A DNA stretch of 64,000 nucleotides from Chitinophaga pinensis (GTDB lineage: Bacteria > Bacteroidota > Bacteroidia > B-17B0 > Aurantibacillaceae), in contig CAMAPT010000012.1 of NCBI GenBank assembly GCA_945860225.1, forward strand, positions 1 through 64,000. The letters run 5' to 3'. This document shows positions 8,163 to 17,495 of the stretch, one piece after another; position 1 is the stretch's first letter; each line of letters opens with the position of its first letter. A program made the translations under genes and the position numbers. Below the pieces are notes generated by a model, which was not told where the DNA came from, ran no database searches, and saw only the letters and a list, made by a program, of their open reading frames with translations.

Positions 8163-10121
8163 TTAATTTTTTTCAACCCAATCACCATGTTCTTTAATCA
8201 ACTCAATAAGTTCATTAACTGCATTTTCACTTGGGACATTTTTTTTCACGACCTCTTTCCCTTTGTATAATGAAATTTTTCCTACTCCCACTCCTACATA
8301 TCCGTAATCTGCATCAGCCATTTCTCCCGGGCCGTTAACGATACATCCCATAATACCGATTTTAATTCCTTTCAAATGATCTGTACGCTCGCGAATTTTG
8401 GCAGTTGTTTCTTGCAAGTCAAATAAGGTTCGACCACAACTCGGACAAGAAATATATTCGGTTTTACTGATTCGGGTTCTGGTTGCTTGCAATATACCGA
8501 ACGCTGTTGAGTTCGCAATTTGAGGTGATGTACAATTGATTTGTTTAATCCATAATCCATCTCCAAGTCCATCTAACAACAATGCTCCAATTTCGGCTGA
8601 TGAACCTAACTGAAAATCTTGTTCATTGATGTCTTTGTAATTACGTTTAATAATAACTGGCAAATGAACATTGTTTTCTGCTAATGAAACAAATAATCGC
8701 CTTAATTCAGGCATAGCAAAAGGATTAAAGCTATCAGCAATTAAAACTACATGATTTGAATTTTTAATTTTTGAAATAAATTCTTCCGTAAGAACTTCTT
8801 TAGTAATCGCTACAAAATTTAATTCCGGGTGAATTTTGTCGCTTTTAAAAAATTCTTCGCCACAAAATAAGGGATATGCCCTCGTTGGGTGCTCAATAGT
8901 TTTCCATGCTTCAGAATTATAAATAATTCCTAACGTTCCCGGAATTTCAAAATGGAGTAGATTGTTCCCGCCATAAATATAGTCACATGCTAAATCACTT
9001 ATATTCCATTTATCCATAGGAACAGAATAATTATAACCAACGGCGAATAATGTAGACGGATTAATGCTTGTTTTTTCGCTAAAATCGGCTATAATTCTAG
9101 GTACCTGATGGCCTCCAATATTTAAAACGGTATTTGATTCACGTTTTTGATAGTTGTATGGATTGTATGATAAAAATATTTTTTGATTTTCAGTTTGTAA
9201 TGGAAGAATCGGTTGGTGAAGTTTGATTTTTTCTTCAGAATAGCGGTCTACTAATGCTTTGGCTACTGGAATTTCAAATTCAGGATCCTCTGTCAATGAT
9301 ACCCTGATAGTATCTCCCAAACCATCTTCCAGCAATGTGCCTATTCCCACAGCAGATTTAATTCGTCCATCTTCTCCATCTCCTGCTTCCGTAACACCTA
9401 AGTGCAAAGGATAATGACGATTTGTTTCAAGCATTTTTTGAACCAGCAAACGGTAGGCTTGAACCATAACCTGAGTATTGCTAGCTTTCATTGAGATAAC
9501 AATATTATGATAATTTAAATCTTCACAAATACGTAAAAATTCAAAAGCAGATTCAACCATTCCTAAAGGTGTATCGCCATAGCGACTTAAAATCCGATCG
9601 CTTAATGAACCATGGTTTGTACCTATTCGCATAGCTGTTCCATACTCTTTACATATTTTTACAAGCGGCGTAAAACGAGTTCTAATCCTTTCCAACTCTT
9701 GTTCATAGGCAAAGTCTGTATAATCTATTTCTTCAAATTTCTTTTTATCAGCGTAGTTTCCTGGATTTATACGCACTTTTTCTATGACGCGAGCGGCAAA
9801 TTCAGCCGCATTGGGTGTAAAATGAATATCTGCTACTAAAGGAGTTCTATACCCAGCAGCTAAAAGTTCTTTTTTTATATTTTCCAAGTTTTTTGCTTCA
9901 TTTAAACTTGGTGCAGTCACTCGAACTAATTCACATCCAGCTTCAATCATCCGTATGCTTTGAGCTACCGTTGCTTTGGTATCCATAGTGTCGGTAGTGG
10001 TCATACTTTGAATCCGAATAGGGTTTTGTCCACCTATTCCTATCTCACCGCAAGTTACTTCATGGGTTAAAAATCGTTTATAGTTTGTTAAACTATTGCT
10101 ATATGGCAAATATAAATTCAT
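8163..10121 (-). CDS. ispG: 4-hydroxy-3-methylbut-2-enyl diphosphate synthase, long form
   Basis: A 652-residue IspG/GcpE, the penultimate enzyme of the MEP isoprenoid pathway, which reduces MEcPP to HMBPP using a [4Fe-4S] cluster. The N-terminal TIM barrel holds GGQNPIRIQSMTTTDT and ends near residue 300. The cluster ligands lie at the C-terminus: Cys559 and Cys562 in CPSCGRTLFDL, Cys593 in GIMGCIVNGPGE, and Glu600. Between the two parts is an insert of roughly 250 residues. This three-domain form is typical of Bacteroidota, Chlamydiae and plants, whereas E. coli IspG has about 370 residues. The cyclase-family gene upstream is 25 bp away. Confidence 0.95.
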   Translation of the reverse strand: MNLYLPYSNSLTNYKRFLTHEVTCGEIGIGGQNPIRIQSMTTTDTMDTKATVAQSIRMIEAGCELVRVTAPSLNEAKNLENIKKELLAAGYRTPLVADIHFTPNAAEFAARVIEKVRINPGNYADKKKFEEIDYTDFAYEQELERIRTRFTPLVKICKEYGTAMRIGTNHGSLSDRILSRYGDTPLGMVESAFEFLRICEDLNYHNIVISMKASNTQVMVQAYRLLVQKMLETNRHYPLHLGVTEAGDGEDGRIKSAVGIGTLLEDGLGDTIRVSLTEDPEFEIPVAKALVDRYSEEKIKLHQPILPLQTENQKIFLSYNPYNYQKRESNTVLNIGGHQVPRIIADFSEKTSINPSTLFAVGYNYSVPMDKWNISDLACDYIYGGNNLLHFEIPGTLGIIYNSEAWKTIEHPTRAYPLFCGEEFFKSDKIHPELNFVAITKEVLTEEFISKIKNSNHVVLIADSFNPFAMPELRRLFVSLAENNVHLPVIIKRNYKDINEQDFQLGSSAEIGALLLDGLGDGLWIKQINCTSPQIANSTAFGILQATRTRISKTEYISCPSCGRTLFDLQETTAKIRERTDHLKGIKIGIMGCIVNGPGEMADADYGYVGVGVGKISLYKGKEVVKKNVPSENAVNELIELIKEHGDWVEKN

Positions 10122-10146
10122 GATTTAAATTTAAAACGTAAGTTAT

Positions 10147-10896
10147 TTAAAATACCTTATATAATATAGGTTTACTTGGACTGGCATCATTTTCAAAACT
10201 TGCGATCTGTAAGTTTAAAATATAGGTGCCATCAGGTATTTCGTTGGGTACATATATGAATTCAGTAATAGTTTTGTGAAATTGGGTGTTGTTAGGATAA
10301 TTCCAAAAAGCATGATGTCCTAATAGTTTCCCTTCATCATTTTCCCTATCAATAGAAGGCATGTCAATCAATAAATGCTGAACTCCTATTTCATTCAAAA
10401 AATGAATAGTTTCTTCTAATAGATAAGTTGGGTTGGTATTAGAATATTGCATACTCAATTTATTAAGACCATTAGATAAGGTTCTAATGATAATGGCTTC
10501 AGGTTTAATGCCTTTAAGTGCCATTTCCATTTGTTTTTTTGTAATGACAAAATCCCCATTTTCAATTTGAGTAGGTAAAAAAGTAACAATTTCGGATAAA
10601 AACATAAATTGTTTCAAGCATTGATTGATAGAAATATACTCTTTACTAATATGTCCTACACATTCTGTATGTGTTCCATTTCCATGAGGATTAAAAGTTA
10701 TATTTCTAAAATTAACAGAACCTCCTTGATTGACGTCCCCAATCCATGCACCATTAACCACAGGTTCTATTTTCATAGGTTCTACATACCATGCACTAGC
10801 GCAATTTTCAGAACTATGCAAGGGCATTGATATATCGATGGGTTGATAAAAATCAATTTTATATTGTTTTCCTTTATGAAATATAGAAGCAATCAT
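10147..10896 (-). CDS. Cyclase-family (KynB-like) metal-dependent hydrolase
   Basis: A 249-residue member of the cyclase/arylformamidase family, whose known members hydrolyse N-formylkynurenine or related amides. The family metal motif is HxGTHxDxPxH. Here the corresponding stretch reads HGNGTHTECVGH (about 75-86), so the first histidine position and the aspartate differ (Gly and Glu). Later segments RTLSNG and LLIDMPSIDRENDEGKLLGHH fit the family. The altered ligands mean the substrate may differ from formylkynurenine. It probably shares a transcript with ispG. A TAAATTTG sequence (10988-10995, minus strand) upstream could be its -7 promoter box. Confidence 0.75.
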   Translation of the reverse strand: MIASIFHKGKQYKIDFYQPIDISMPLHSSENCASAWYVEPMKIEPVVNGAWIGDVNQGGSVNFRNITFNPHGNGTHTECVGHISKEYISINQCLKQFMFLSEIVTFLPTQIENGDFVITKKQMEMALKGIKPEAIIIRTLSNGLNKLSMQYSNTNPTYLLEETIHFLNEIGVQHLLIDMPSIDRENDEGKLLGHHAFWNYPNNTQFHKTITEFIYVPNEIPDGTYILNLQIASFENDASPSKPILYKVF

Positions 10897-11075
10897 TTTT
10901 GAGGTTGTTTTTTGTCAAGCATTAAGTAATAGCTTAAAATAACTAGATGGAATTATTTTCAAATAGATTTTAGTAAACAAATATTTACAAATTTAGCTCT
11001 TAATTATTGCTAAATCTGTCCAATTTTGTATTTTTTTTGTAGTTTATGGTTTTTAACAAAAAAAAGTTCAAAAAG

Positions 11076-11106
11076 TTTGAGTTTTAATAAATATGCTATA
11101 TCTTAG
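11076..11106 (+). promoter_or_regulatory. Candidate promoter of the porP-gldKLMN operon
   Basis: TTTG (11076-11079) followed after 19 bases by TATCTTAG (11099-11106), one mismatch from the Bacteroidota -7 consensus TAnnTTTG. Transcription would start about 11112, giving a leader of some 40 bases before ATG 11155. Confidence 0.45.
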
Positions 11107-11154
11107 TCGCCCAAGTATTAAAATGATACAAAAAACTAAGCATATCTAGTGTAC

Positions 11155-12132
11155 ATGAATAAAATTTTATCCTTTTTGACGGTTGCTTTAATGTCTTTTA
11201 CAAGCGCCTTATTTGCACAACAAGATCCACAATTTACACAGTTTATGCATAGCAAATTGATTTATAATCCAGGTTATGCGGGTACTAGCGAGGCAATCTG
11301 CGCGAATGTATTGGCAAGACAACAGTGGGTAAGCTTTCCGGGTGCGCCAAAAACTGGTTTATTAAGTTTCGATATGCCTATTGGACAAATGCCAATAGCA
11401 ATAGGGTTAAATGTTATGAATGATCAAATTGGGTATGATAAAACTTTATTTGCACGTTTAGCATTGTCTTATAATCGTCGCATAGGTGCAGGTGTTTTGG
11501 GAGTTGGAGTTGATGGAGGGATTTTACAGAAACAATTTAATGGAGATTGGAAAGCTCCTGACGGGATAAGCGTTTACGATCCATCTATTCCATCTTATAT
11601 CTCAGGAACTGTGACTGCATCAAATCCAGCACTCAATAAATTGAGTTACGATTGTGGTTTTGGTGTTTTTTATTCTGTTGCTAATAAGATGTACTTAGGT
11701 ATATCTTCTACCCATTTGGCAGCTCAAGATATTAGTGCTAGTAGTAGTGTTTTATTTGCTTTAGCACGTCATTATTATATTGTTGGGGGTTATACTTTTA
11801 ATTTAGGCGAAGGTGGGCAACATGGGATTAATCCTAATATTAAAATAAAATCAGATGCGTCTTCCACTCAAGTTGATTTAAATATTACCTACATCTATAA
11901 TAAATTATTATGGGCAGGGCTAACGTATCGTATGCAAGATGCTATTGCTCCAATGGTAGGCTATAAATTCTTGAAAGATAGAAGTTTGAAAGTAGGATAT
12001 TCTTATGATTTGACTTTATCTAAAATAAAGGGCTATAGCTCTGGTACTCATGAAATTATGGCTGGATATTGCTTTGGAATAAAGAAAACTAAAAAGGTAA
12101 GTAGTTATCAAAATGCAAGATTTTTGGATTAA
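11155..12132 (+). CDS. porP: PorP/SprF-family type IX secretion protein, first gene of the motor operon
   Basis: I start at ATG 11155 rather than the in-frame GTG at 11149. The product (325 residues) then begins with a signal peptide MNKILSFLTVALMSFTSALF and is cut after AQ. The mature start, QQDPQFTQFMHSKLIYNPGYAGT, is the PorP/SprF signature. The protein is predicted to be an outer-membrane beta-barrel. It precedes gldK-gldL-gldM-gldN exactly as porP precedes porKLMN in Porphyromonas gingivalis. In P. gingivalis PorP is needed for type IX secretion and associates with the PorK/PorN ring; the same role is inferred here. Confidence 0.92.
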   Translation: MNKILSFLTVALMSFTSALFAQQDPQFTQFMHSKLIYNPGYAGTSEAICANVLARQQWVSFPGAPKTGLLSFDMPIGQMPIAIGLNVMNDQIGYDKTLFARLALSYNRRIGAGVLGVGVDGGILQKQFNGDWKAPDGISVYDPSIPSYISGTVTASNPALNKLSYDCGFGVFYSVANKMYLGISSTHLAAQDISASSSVLFALARHYYIVGGYTFNLGEGGQHGINPNIKIKSDASSTQVDLNITYIYNKLLWAGLTYRMQDAIAPMVGYKFLKDRSLKVGYSYDLTLSKIKGYSSGTHEIMAGYCFGIKKTKKVSSYQNARFLD

Positions 12133-12303
12133 TTGTAACTTTTTCAAATAATACACGTTTAAATCCCTTAAAAACTTGTCTCTTTTGTTTATAACATGTT
12201 GATAAAAGTTATTGTAACGAAATATAAAGTTGGAGTTATAAATAAAAAAGTGAAACAAAAAATATTTAAGTTTCCTTATTAGACAAACTATACAAAAATC
12301 ACT

Positions 12304-13851
12304 ATGAAAAAACTGATTGTATTAGCTTCATTTATAGCAGTTGTTACGGGATGTAACAAAAAGGCTGGAGAATTGGTTGGGGTTACTGATAGAGAAAAAT
12401 GGTTTCAGCCTGATCCGTTTGGTACTTTATATGTTCCTATGGGTAGCTATCACATGGGGCCAAGTGATGAAGAGGTAACTACAGCTCATACAGCTAAATC
12501 AAAAATGGTTTCTGTTCAGGCTTTTTATATTGATGATTCAGAGATTTCCAATAATGAGTACCGACAATTCGTGTATTGGGTTCGTGACTCTATCGCTCGT
12601 AAACTATTGGCATTTGGATCTAATGGAGACGCTGAAGATTATCAAATTTCTCAAGAAGACTTTTTAAATATGTGGCCTGTTTATAAGACAGATCAGAATT
12701 TACAAGATCCCTATATTAATTGGTCAACAAAAATCAAATGGGATAGTGATGATGAAGACTATAGAACAGATTTACAGCCGTTGTATCTACCCGAATCAGA
12801 ACGTTTTTATAATAGAAAAGAAATAGATACGCGTAAGTTAAATTATGAGTACTATAGGATAGATATCAGATTGGCAGCTTCAAGATCTAATCGATTTGTC
12901 AGACAAAAATCAACAGATACCCAAGATCCGACTCATGAATATAAAAAGGCGGACTATATAAATGGGGTTCATACTAACGAGGGGCAAAATGGTACTCCTG
13001 GGGCACCTTCAACACCGGTTGGGGATCCAGCAAAAGATCCAAAGACATTGGGAACATATAATGTTGAAGATTTGGTGTCTACCGGTGTTGAAAACCCTCC
13101 CATCCAACGTTCTCGAAAAGGAGTAGACCGTTCAGTATTTATATTGAAAGATGTCATCAATGTTTATCCTGATACATTAGCTTGGGTTCACGATTTCACT
13201 TATTCTTTTAATGAGCCAATGACTAATATGTATTTTTGGCATCCTGCTTATGACGATTATCCTGTTGTTGGTGTAACATGGAAACAAGCTCGTGCATTCA
13301 GTATATGGCGTTCTAATTTATTAAATAATTATTTAGTTGGAGAGGGTATGTCTATTGTGAATGATTTTAGATTGCCAACTGAGTCTGAATGGGAATATGC
13401 AGCTCGTGGGGGTAACGAATTATCTCCATATCCCTGGGGAGGACCATACATTAGAAATGCTAAAGGATGTTTCTTAGGCAATTTTAAACCCATGAGAGGC
13501 TCATATATTGATGATGGAGGTTTTCATACTGTGTATGTTTATTCATATAATCCGAATGATTTTGGTTTGTACTGCATGGCTGGAAACGTAGCAGAATGGA
13601 CAAGTAATGCGTTTGATGAGTCTGCTTATGATTTCTCTCACGACTTAAATCCTGATTACGTTTACGAGGCGCAAGATAGAGATGCAGATGTTTTGAAACG
13701 TAAAGTAATACGTGGAGGTTCTTGGAAAGATGTAGGTTATTATTTACAAGTTAGTTCAAGAACGTATGAATATCAGGATACAGCTAAAGCATATATTGGG
13801 TTCCGTAATGTTATGACTTATTTAGGTCGTTCAAAAGGGGATGAAATTTAA
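12304..13851 (+). CDS. gldK: T9SS ring lipoprotein GldK/PorK
   Basis: A 515-residue lipoprotein with lipobox VVTGC (Cys17). The mature protein has the formylglycine-generating-enzyme (sulfatase-modifying factor) fold, seen in FRLPTESEWEYAARGG and FGLYCMAGNVAEWTSNAF, but this family acts structurally. With GldN it forms the large periplasmic ring under the outer membrane in the type IX machine. A glycine/proline-rich stretch near residues 218-250 (for example NGTPGAPSTPVGDPAKDP) looks like a flexible loop. The spacing of 171 bp from porP allows an extra promoter, but none is convincing. Confidence 0.95.
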   Translation: MKKLIVLASFIAVVTGCNKKAGELVGVTDREKWFQPDPFGTLYVPMGSYHMGPSDEEVTTAHTAKSKMVSVQAFYIDDSEISNNEYRQFVYWVRDSIARKLLAFGSNGDAEDYQISQEDFLNMWPVYKTDQNLQDPYINWSTKIKWDSDDEDYRTDLQPLYLPESERFYNRKEIDTRKLNYEYYRIDIRLAASRSNRFVRQKSTDTQDPTHEYKKADYINGVHTNEGQNGTPGAPSTPVGDPAKDPKTLGTYNVEDLVSTGVENPPIQRSRKGVDRSVFILKDVINVYPDTLAWVHDFTYSFNEPMTNMYFWHPAYDDYPVVGVTWKQARAFSIWRSNLLNNYLVGEGMSIVNDFRLPTESEWEYAARGGNELSPYPWGGPYIRNAKGCFLGNFKPMRGSYIDDGGFHTVYVYSYNPNDFGLYCMAGNVAEWTSNAFDESAYDFSHDLNPDYVYEAQDRDADVLKRKVIRGGSWKDVGYYLQVSSRTYEYQDTAKAYIGFRNVMTYLGRSKGDEI

Positions 13852-13899
13852 TAGATAATAATTAATCAAAATCAAATAACAACTAAAAACAACTAAATT

Positions 13900-14721
13900 A
13901 TGAGTTCATTACCTAAAATAACTGGTTTTAAAAAGTTTATGCACTTAGCATCATGTTTTGGTGCGGCGATTGTAATCGTTGGGGCTTTGTTTAAAATTAT
14001 GCACTGGCCTGGTTCTAATATAGCCATCATTGCAGGACTTGGTACAGAAGCTGTACTATTTATCTTATTTGGTGTTGATGTTCCACATGAAGAATATGAT
14101 TGGACTTTACCGTATCCTGAGTTAGCAGGAATGGGCGGTCATGGTCATAATCATGATGACCATGAAGAATCTCATCACGAAGAAACAAAATCTATCGAAC
14201 CAGTATCATCTCAATTAGATGCTATGTTAGCTGAAGCAAAAATAGGTCCTGAATTAATTGAAAGTTTAGGGACAGGTATGCGTTCATTAAGCGATACGGC
14301 TTCTAAAATTGGTGACATTAGTAATGCAGCAGTAGCTACTAATGAATACGTTGATAGCGTTAAAAATGCTTCTAAAAATGTAGCTCATTTAGCAGACACA
14401 TATAGCAAAGCTGCAGATTCTATCGCTAGTTTAGCAGAATCAAACGATGCGGGTTCTTCTATTGGAGGTTCTTTAAATAATGTAGCCAAAAATTTATCTG
14501 CTTTAAATGCTACTTATGAATTGCAATTACAAGGTTCTCGTACTCATTTAGAAGCTACTGAGAAATTTTATGAAGGTTTGGCTGATTTGATGAAAAATTT
14601 ACATGATTCAGTTGATGATACTAAAAAATACCGTGCTGAAATGGCTCAATTATCAACTAACTTAACTGCCTTAAATACAATTTATGGCAATATGTTGGGT
14701 GCTATGAATTTCAATAAATAA
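13900..14721 (+). CDS. gldL: T9SS/gliding inner-membrane motor protein GldL
   Basis: A 273-residue protein with two transmembrane helices near the N-terminus (about 14-34 and 41-59) and a long cytoplasmic helical tail. GldL with GldM forms the proton-driven motor that powers type IX secretion and gliding. Lys32 in GALFKIMHW and Glu50 in GLGTEAV correspond to the membrane-embedded Lys27 and Glu49 of Flavobacterium johnsoniae GldL. Unusually, the segment just after helix 2 is histidine-rich (MGGHGHNHDDHEESHHEE), which could bind a metal. Coiled-coil sequence follows, with many heptad-like Leu/Ala positions. Confidence 0.94.
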   Translation: MSSLPKITGFKKFMHLASCFGAAIVIVGALFKIMHWPGSNIAIIAGLGTEAVLFILFGVDVPHEEYDWTLPYPELAGMGGHGHNHDDHEESHHEETKSIEPVSSQLDAMLAEAKIGPELIESLGTGMRSLSDTASKIGDISNAAVATNEYVDSVKNASKNVAHLADTYSKAADSIASLAESNDAGSSIGGSLNNVAKNLSALNATYELQLQGSRTHLEATEKFYEGLADLMKNLHDSVDDTKKYRAEMAQLSTNLTALNTIYGNMLGAMNFNK

Positions 14722-14743
14722 TATACATACTTTAATTTAATAT

Positions 14744-14766
14744 ACGGGGAATATTCACTTCCCCGT
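14744..14766 (+). promoter_or_regulatory. GC-rich hairpin between gldL and gldM
   Basis: Arms ACGGGGAA (14744-14751) and TTCCCCGT (14759-14766) with a seven-base loop, in a 75-bp spacer that is otherwise AT-rich. It is not followed by a T-tract, so it is not a classical terminator. Such a hairpin could protect the 3' end of upstream mRNA and raise GldL over GldM, which assemble in a 5:2 ratio. That role is inferred. Confidence 0.5.
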
Positions 14767-14796
14767 TAATATAAACACAAAAACTAAAAATAAATT

Positions 14797-16458
14797 ATGG
14801 GAGGCGGAGGCAAAGAATCACCTAGACAGAAGATGATCGGTATGATGTACTTGGTATTGACGGCATTATTAGCGATGAACGTTTCTAAACAAGTATTGCA
14901 AGGTTATATTTCTGTCAATAAAAGTATGGAAGATACTAAGAAGAATTTAGCTGAAAACAATAAAAATATTTTCGAAGCTTTTGAAAAATCTTTATCTGGC
15001 AATGCTGCGGCTAAGCCTTATTTTGAAAGAGCCAAAGAAGCTAAAAAATACATTGATGAATTATATAAATACATCAATGAAACCAGAAATGAATTAATTA
15101 GTCACGTGGAAGGCGTTACACCTGAAGTGGCAGATACTTTCCAAATGAGATTTCACCAAAAATTTGACGATTATGATGTGCCTACTCACGTGATGATTGG
15201 TTCAGATAAAACGGCTCCTCATTCTGATCCTCATGGGGCAGTAGCATTAAGAAAAGAATTTAACAAATTGAGTGATAATTTATTGGCATTGATAGAAAAA
15301 ATGCAAAAAAATCCTCAAGAAAAATTTATGCCCGAAGAATACGAAAGTTTAAAAAAGAAATTCGCTAAAATTAAACCAGTTGATAGTGGCAGAGAGGATG
15401 ATGGTATTAAATTAACCTGGGAATTGGAACATTTTGATCATTTACCAAATGCTGCTGCTGTAGCTAATTTAAATAAATTTCAATCTGAATTAAACAATTT
15501 AGAAGCTGAAATCCTCCAAACATTTGCAGGCGCTAGTGGTAAGTTAGCGATTAAATTTGATGCGATTAAGGCGCGTGTTGTTGCTCCTTCATCATATATT
15601 CAAGCTGGACAACAATATGAGGCAGACATTTTCTTGGCGGCATCATCATCAAAATTATCTGCGGGAGACATGGAAGTATTAATAGGTGTAGATTCTCTTG
15701 GAGCTGTTAATGGAGCGAAAGGAAACTCCATTGAAATCGTTGGAGGTGAAGGGAAATATAAAGCTGGTACAAGCGGGGCTGGAGATCAAACTTACAAAGG
15801 AGTTATTAAATATAAAAGTCCTGATGGAACGTTTAAGTATTATCCATTTGAGCAATCTTATAAAGTAGCACCTCCTTCGGTGAGTGTTTCTGCAGATCAA
15901 ATGAATGTATTTTATGCGGGCGTGCCGAATCCAGTAACTGCAGCTGCGGCTGGTATTGCTCCAGCTGATATTACCGTAGCCGCGTCGGGAGCTGGTGTAA
16001 AGGTCGTAAGTAAAGGTCCTGGTAAGTATGAATTTAATTTTTCTGGTACTGGAGAATGTATGGTGACTGTTTCTGCTAAATTAAAAGATGGGGTGAAACC
16101 ACAAGGTCTTCCAGTTAAATTTAGAGTAAAACCATTACCAAAACCTGATTTAAAAATTGGTGGTAAATTTTTAGGTCAAGAAATTAAAAAGGCTGATTTG
16201 CAAATTGCTGCTGCTTTGGGTGCAGGTGCTCTTGGATTTGATTTTCAAGCGAACTATGTTGTTTTAACTTGGGAAATTTTATGTAAAGTAAAAGGTAAAA
16301 CTGTTCAGACAAGTGGTACTGGTGCTATGTTATCTGATGAAGCAAAAAAGTTTTTAAAGGATGCTGACGTAGGCGGTAAACTTTATATTGATGCTAAAGT
16401 TAAAGGACCAGATGGTAAACCTTATCCTGTAACTACAGCTTTAAAAGTTGCTAAATAA
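14797..16458 (+). CDS. gldM: T9SS/gliding motor protein GldM/PorM
   Basis: A 553-residue protein with a single N-terminal transmembrane helix (MIGMMYLVLTALLAMNVSK, about 13-31) and a long periplasmic region. It starts MGGGGKESPRQKM, the family's typical N-terminus. The periplasmic part would hold the four domains D1-D4 that span from inner membrane to the GldK/GldN ring. The helix inserts into the GldL pentamer to form the rotary motor. It follows gldL after 75 bp and is 26 bp before gldN, in the standard order. Confidence 0.95.
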   Translation: MGGGGKESPRQKMIGMMYLVLTALLAMNVSKQVLQGYISVNKSMEDTKKNLAENNKNIFEAFEKSLSGNAAAKPYFERAKEAKKYIDELYKYINETRNELISHVEGVTPEVADTFQMRFHQKFDDYDVPTHVMIGSDKTAPHSDPHGAVALRKEFNKLSDNLLALIEKMQKNPQEKFMPEEYESLKKKFAKIKPVDSGREDDGIKLTWELEHFDHLPNAAAVANLNKFQSELNNLEAEILQTFAGASGKLAIKFDAIKARVVAPSSYIQAGQQYEADIFLAASSSKLSAGDMEVLIGVDSLGAVNGAKGNSIEIVGGEGKYKAGTSGAGDQTYKGVIKYKSPDGTFKYYPFEQSYKVAPPSVSVSADQMNVFYAGVPNPVTAAAAGIAPADITVAASGAGVKVVSKGPGKYEFNFSGTGECMVTVSAKLKDGVKPQGLPVKFRVKPLPKPDLKIGGKFLGQEIKKADLQIAAALGAGALGFDFQANYVVLTWEILCKVKGKTVQTSGTGAMLSDEAKKFLKDADVGGKLYIDAKVKGPDGKPYPVTTALKVAK

Positions 16459-16484
16459 TTTTTTAATTATATAATATCTGCATT

Positions 16485-17348
16485 ATGGTAAATTTCGTGA
16501 AAATATTTTTATTAGCCGTTTTCTTTGGATTGGCAATAAATGTAAGTGCTCAGCCTGGTGTTTTTCAGCCCGGTGATTATAGAGATGGAGTTTATGCTAA
16601 AGAAAATGCGGTATATAGACGCTATATACCTTATACGCATTTACGCGAAGCTGATGTGACTTGGCAAAAGCGTGTTTGGAGAAGAATCGATATGCGAGAA
16701 AAGCAAAATCAACCATTGTATTTTCCAAAAGAAATTGTAGTAGGTCGAATGTCTTTGATGCAGGTGGTTCTAAAGTATATTTTAAAAGGGCAAATTATCG
16801 CTTTTGAGGATGAAGGATTTTTAAAACCTTATGAATTGACTAAAATTAGACAAAAAGTAATCATACAACCTACAGATTCAGTAGATCAAGTTGGTATAAA
16901 TGAGGCTGGTGAGGAAGTAATCACCAAAATTCTCCCTCCTGCAGATTCTTTATGGATGTTTGAAAATTTTACTTCTTTGGAATTAAAAGAAGATTGGTTT
17001 TTTGACAAGCAAAAATCTTCTCTTGAGGTAAGAATTTTAGGCATGGGATTTTATGCTACAAAAAAAGGTAAAGAGGATGCAGGAGAAATGATTCAGTTTT
17101 ATACTTATTTTCCTGCATGCCGTCTATTTTTTGCTAAACATGAAGTTTACAATGTTAAAAATGATTCAGAACGAAGAACTTTCGAGGATATATTTTGGAA
17201 AAGACAATTTTCAAGTGTAGCAATTAAAGAATCTAACATGTATGATCGTTCTATTGATTCATACTCTAAAGGTATAGACGCCTTGTTAGAATCAGACCGT
17301 ATAAAATATGACATTTTTAAGTATGAACATGATATGTGGCATTTTTAA
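16485..17348 (+). CDS. gldN: T9SS ring protein GldN/PorN
   Basis: A 287-residue periplasmic protein with a signal peptide (about 1-22, ending VSAQ). Sequences such as VYRRYIPYTHLREADVTWQKRVWRRIDMREK and the FFAKHEVYN/RTFEDIFWKR region match GldN/PorN. It partners GldK in the periplasmic ring of the type IX secretion machine and contacts GldM. It is the last gene of the operon and is followed by a strong terminator at 17371-17402. Confidence 0.94.
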   Translation: MVNFVKIFLLAVFFGLAINVSAQPGVFQPGDYRDGVYAKENAVYRRYIPYTHLREADVTWQKRVWRRIDMREKQNQPLYFPKEIVVGRMSLMQVVLKYILKGQIIAFEDEGFLKPYELTKIRQKVIIQPTDSVDQVGINEAGEEVITKILPPADSLWMFENFTSLELKEDWFFDKQKSSLEVRILGMGFYATKKGKEDAGEMIQFYTYFPACRLFFAKHEVYNVKNDSERRTFEDIFWKRQFSSVAIKESNMYDRSIDSYSKGIDALLESDRIKYDIFKYEHDMWHF

Positions 17349-17370
17349 ATTGACATAAAATTAAATTATA

Positions 17371-17402
17371 AAAAATCCCGATTAAATAATCGGGATTTTT
17401 TT
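17371..17402. terminator. Intrinsic terminator after gldN
   Basis: Hairpin with arms CCCGATT (17377-17383) and AATCGGG (17388-17394), extended by A and T runs on each side. It closes the porP-gldKLMN operon and can also stop minus-strand transcripts from trhO. Confidence 0.88.
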
Positions 17403-17495
17403 GTTTAATTAATTAAAGAATGTGGGAATAAAATAGAAAATGAAGGAATTCTTATTTATTTATTTATGTGCCACAGAATAAAGAGAAACAATAAA

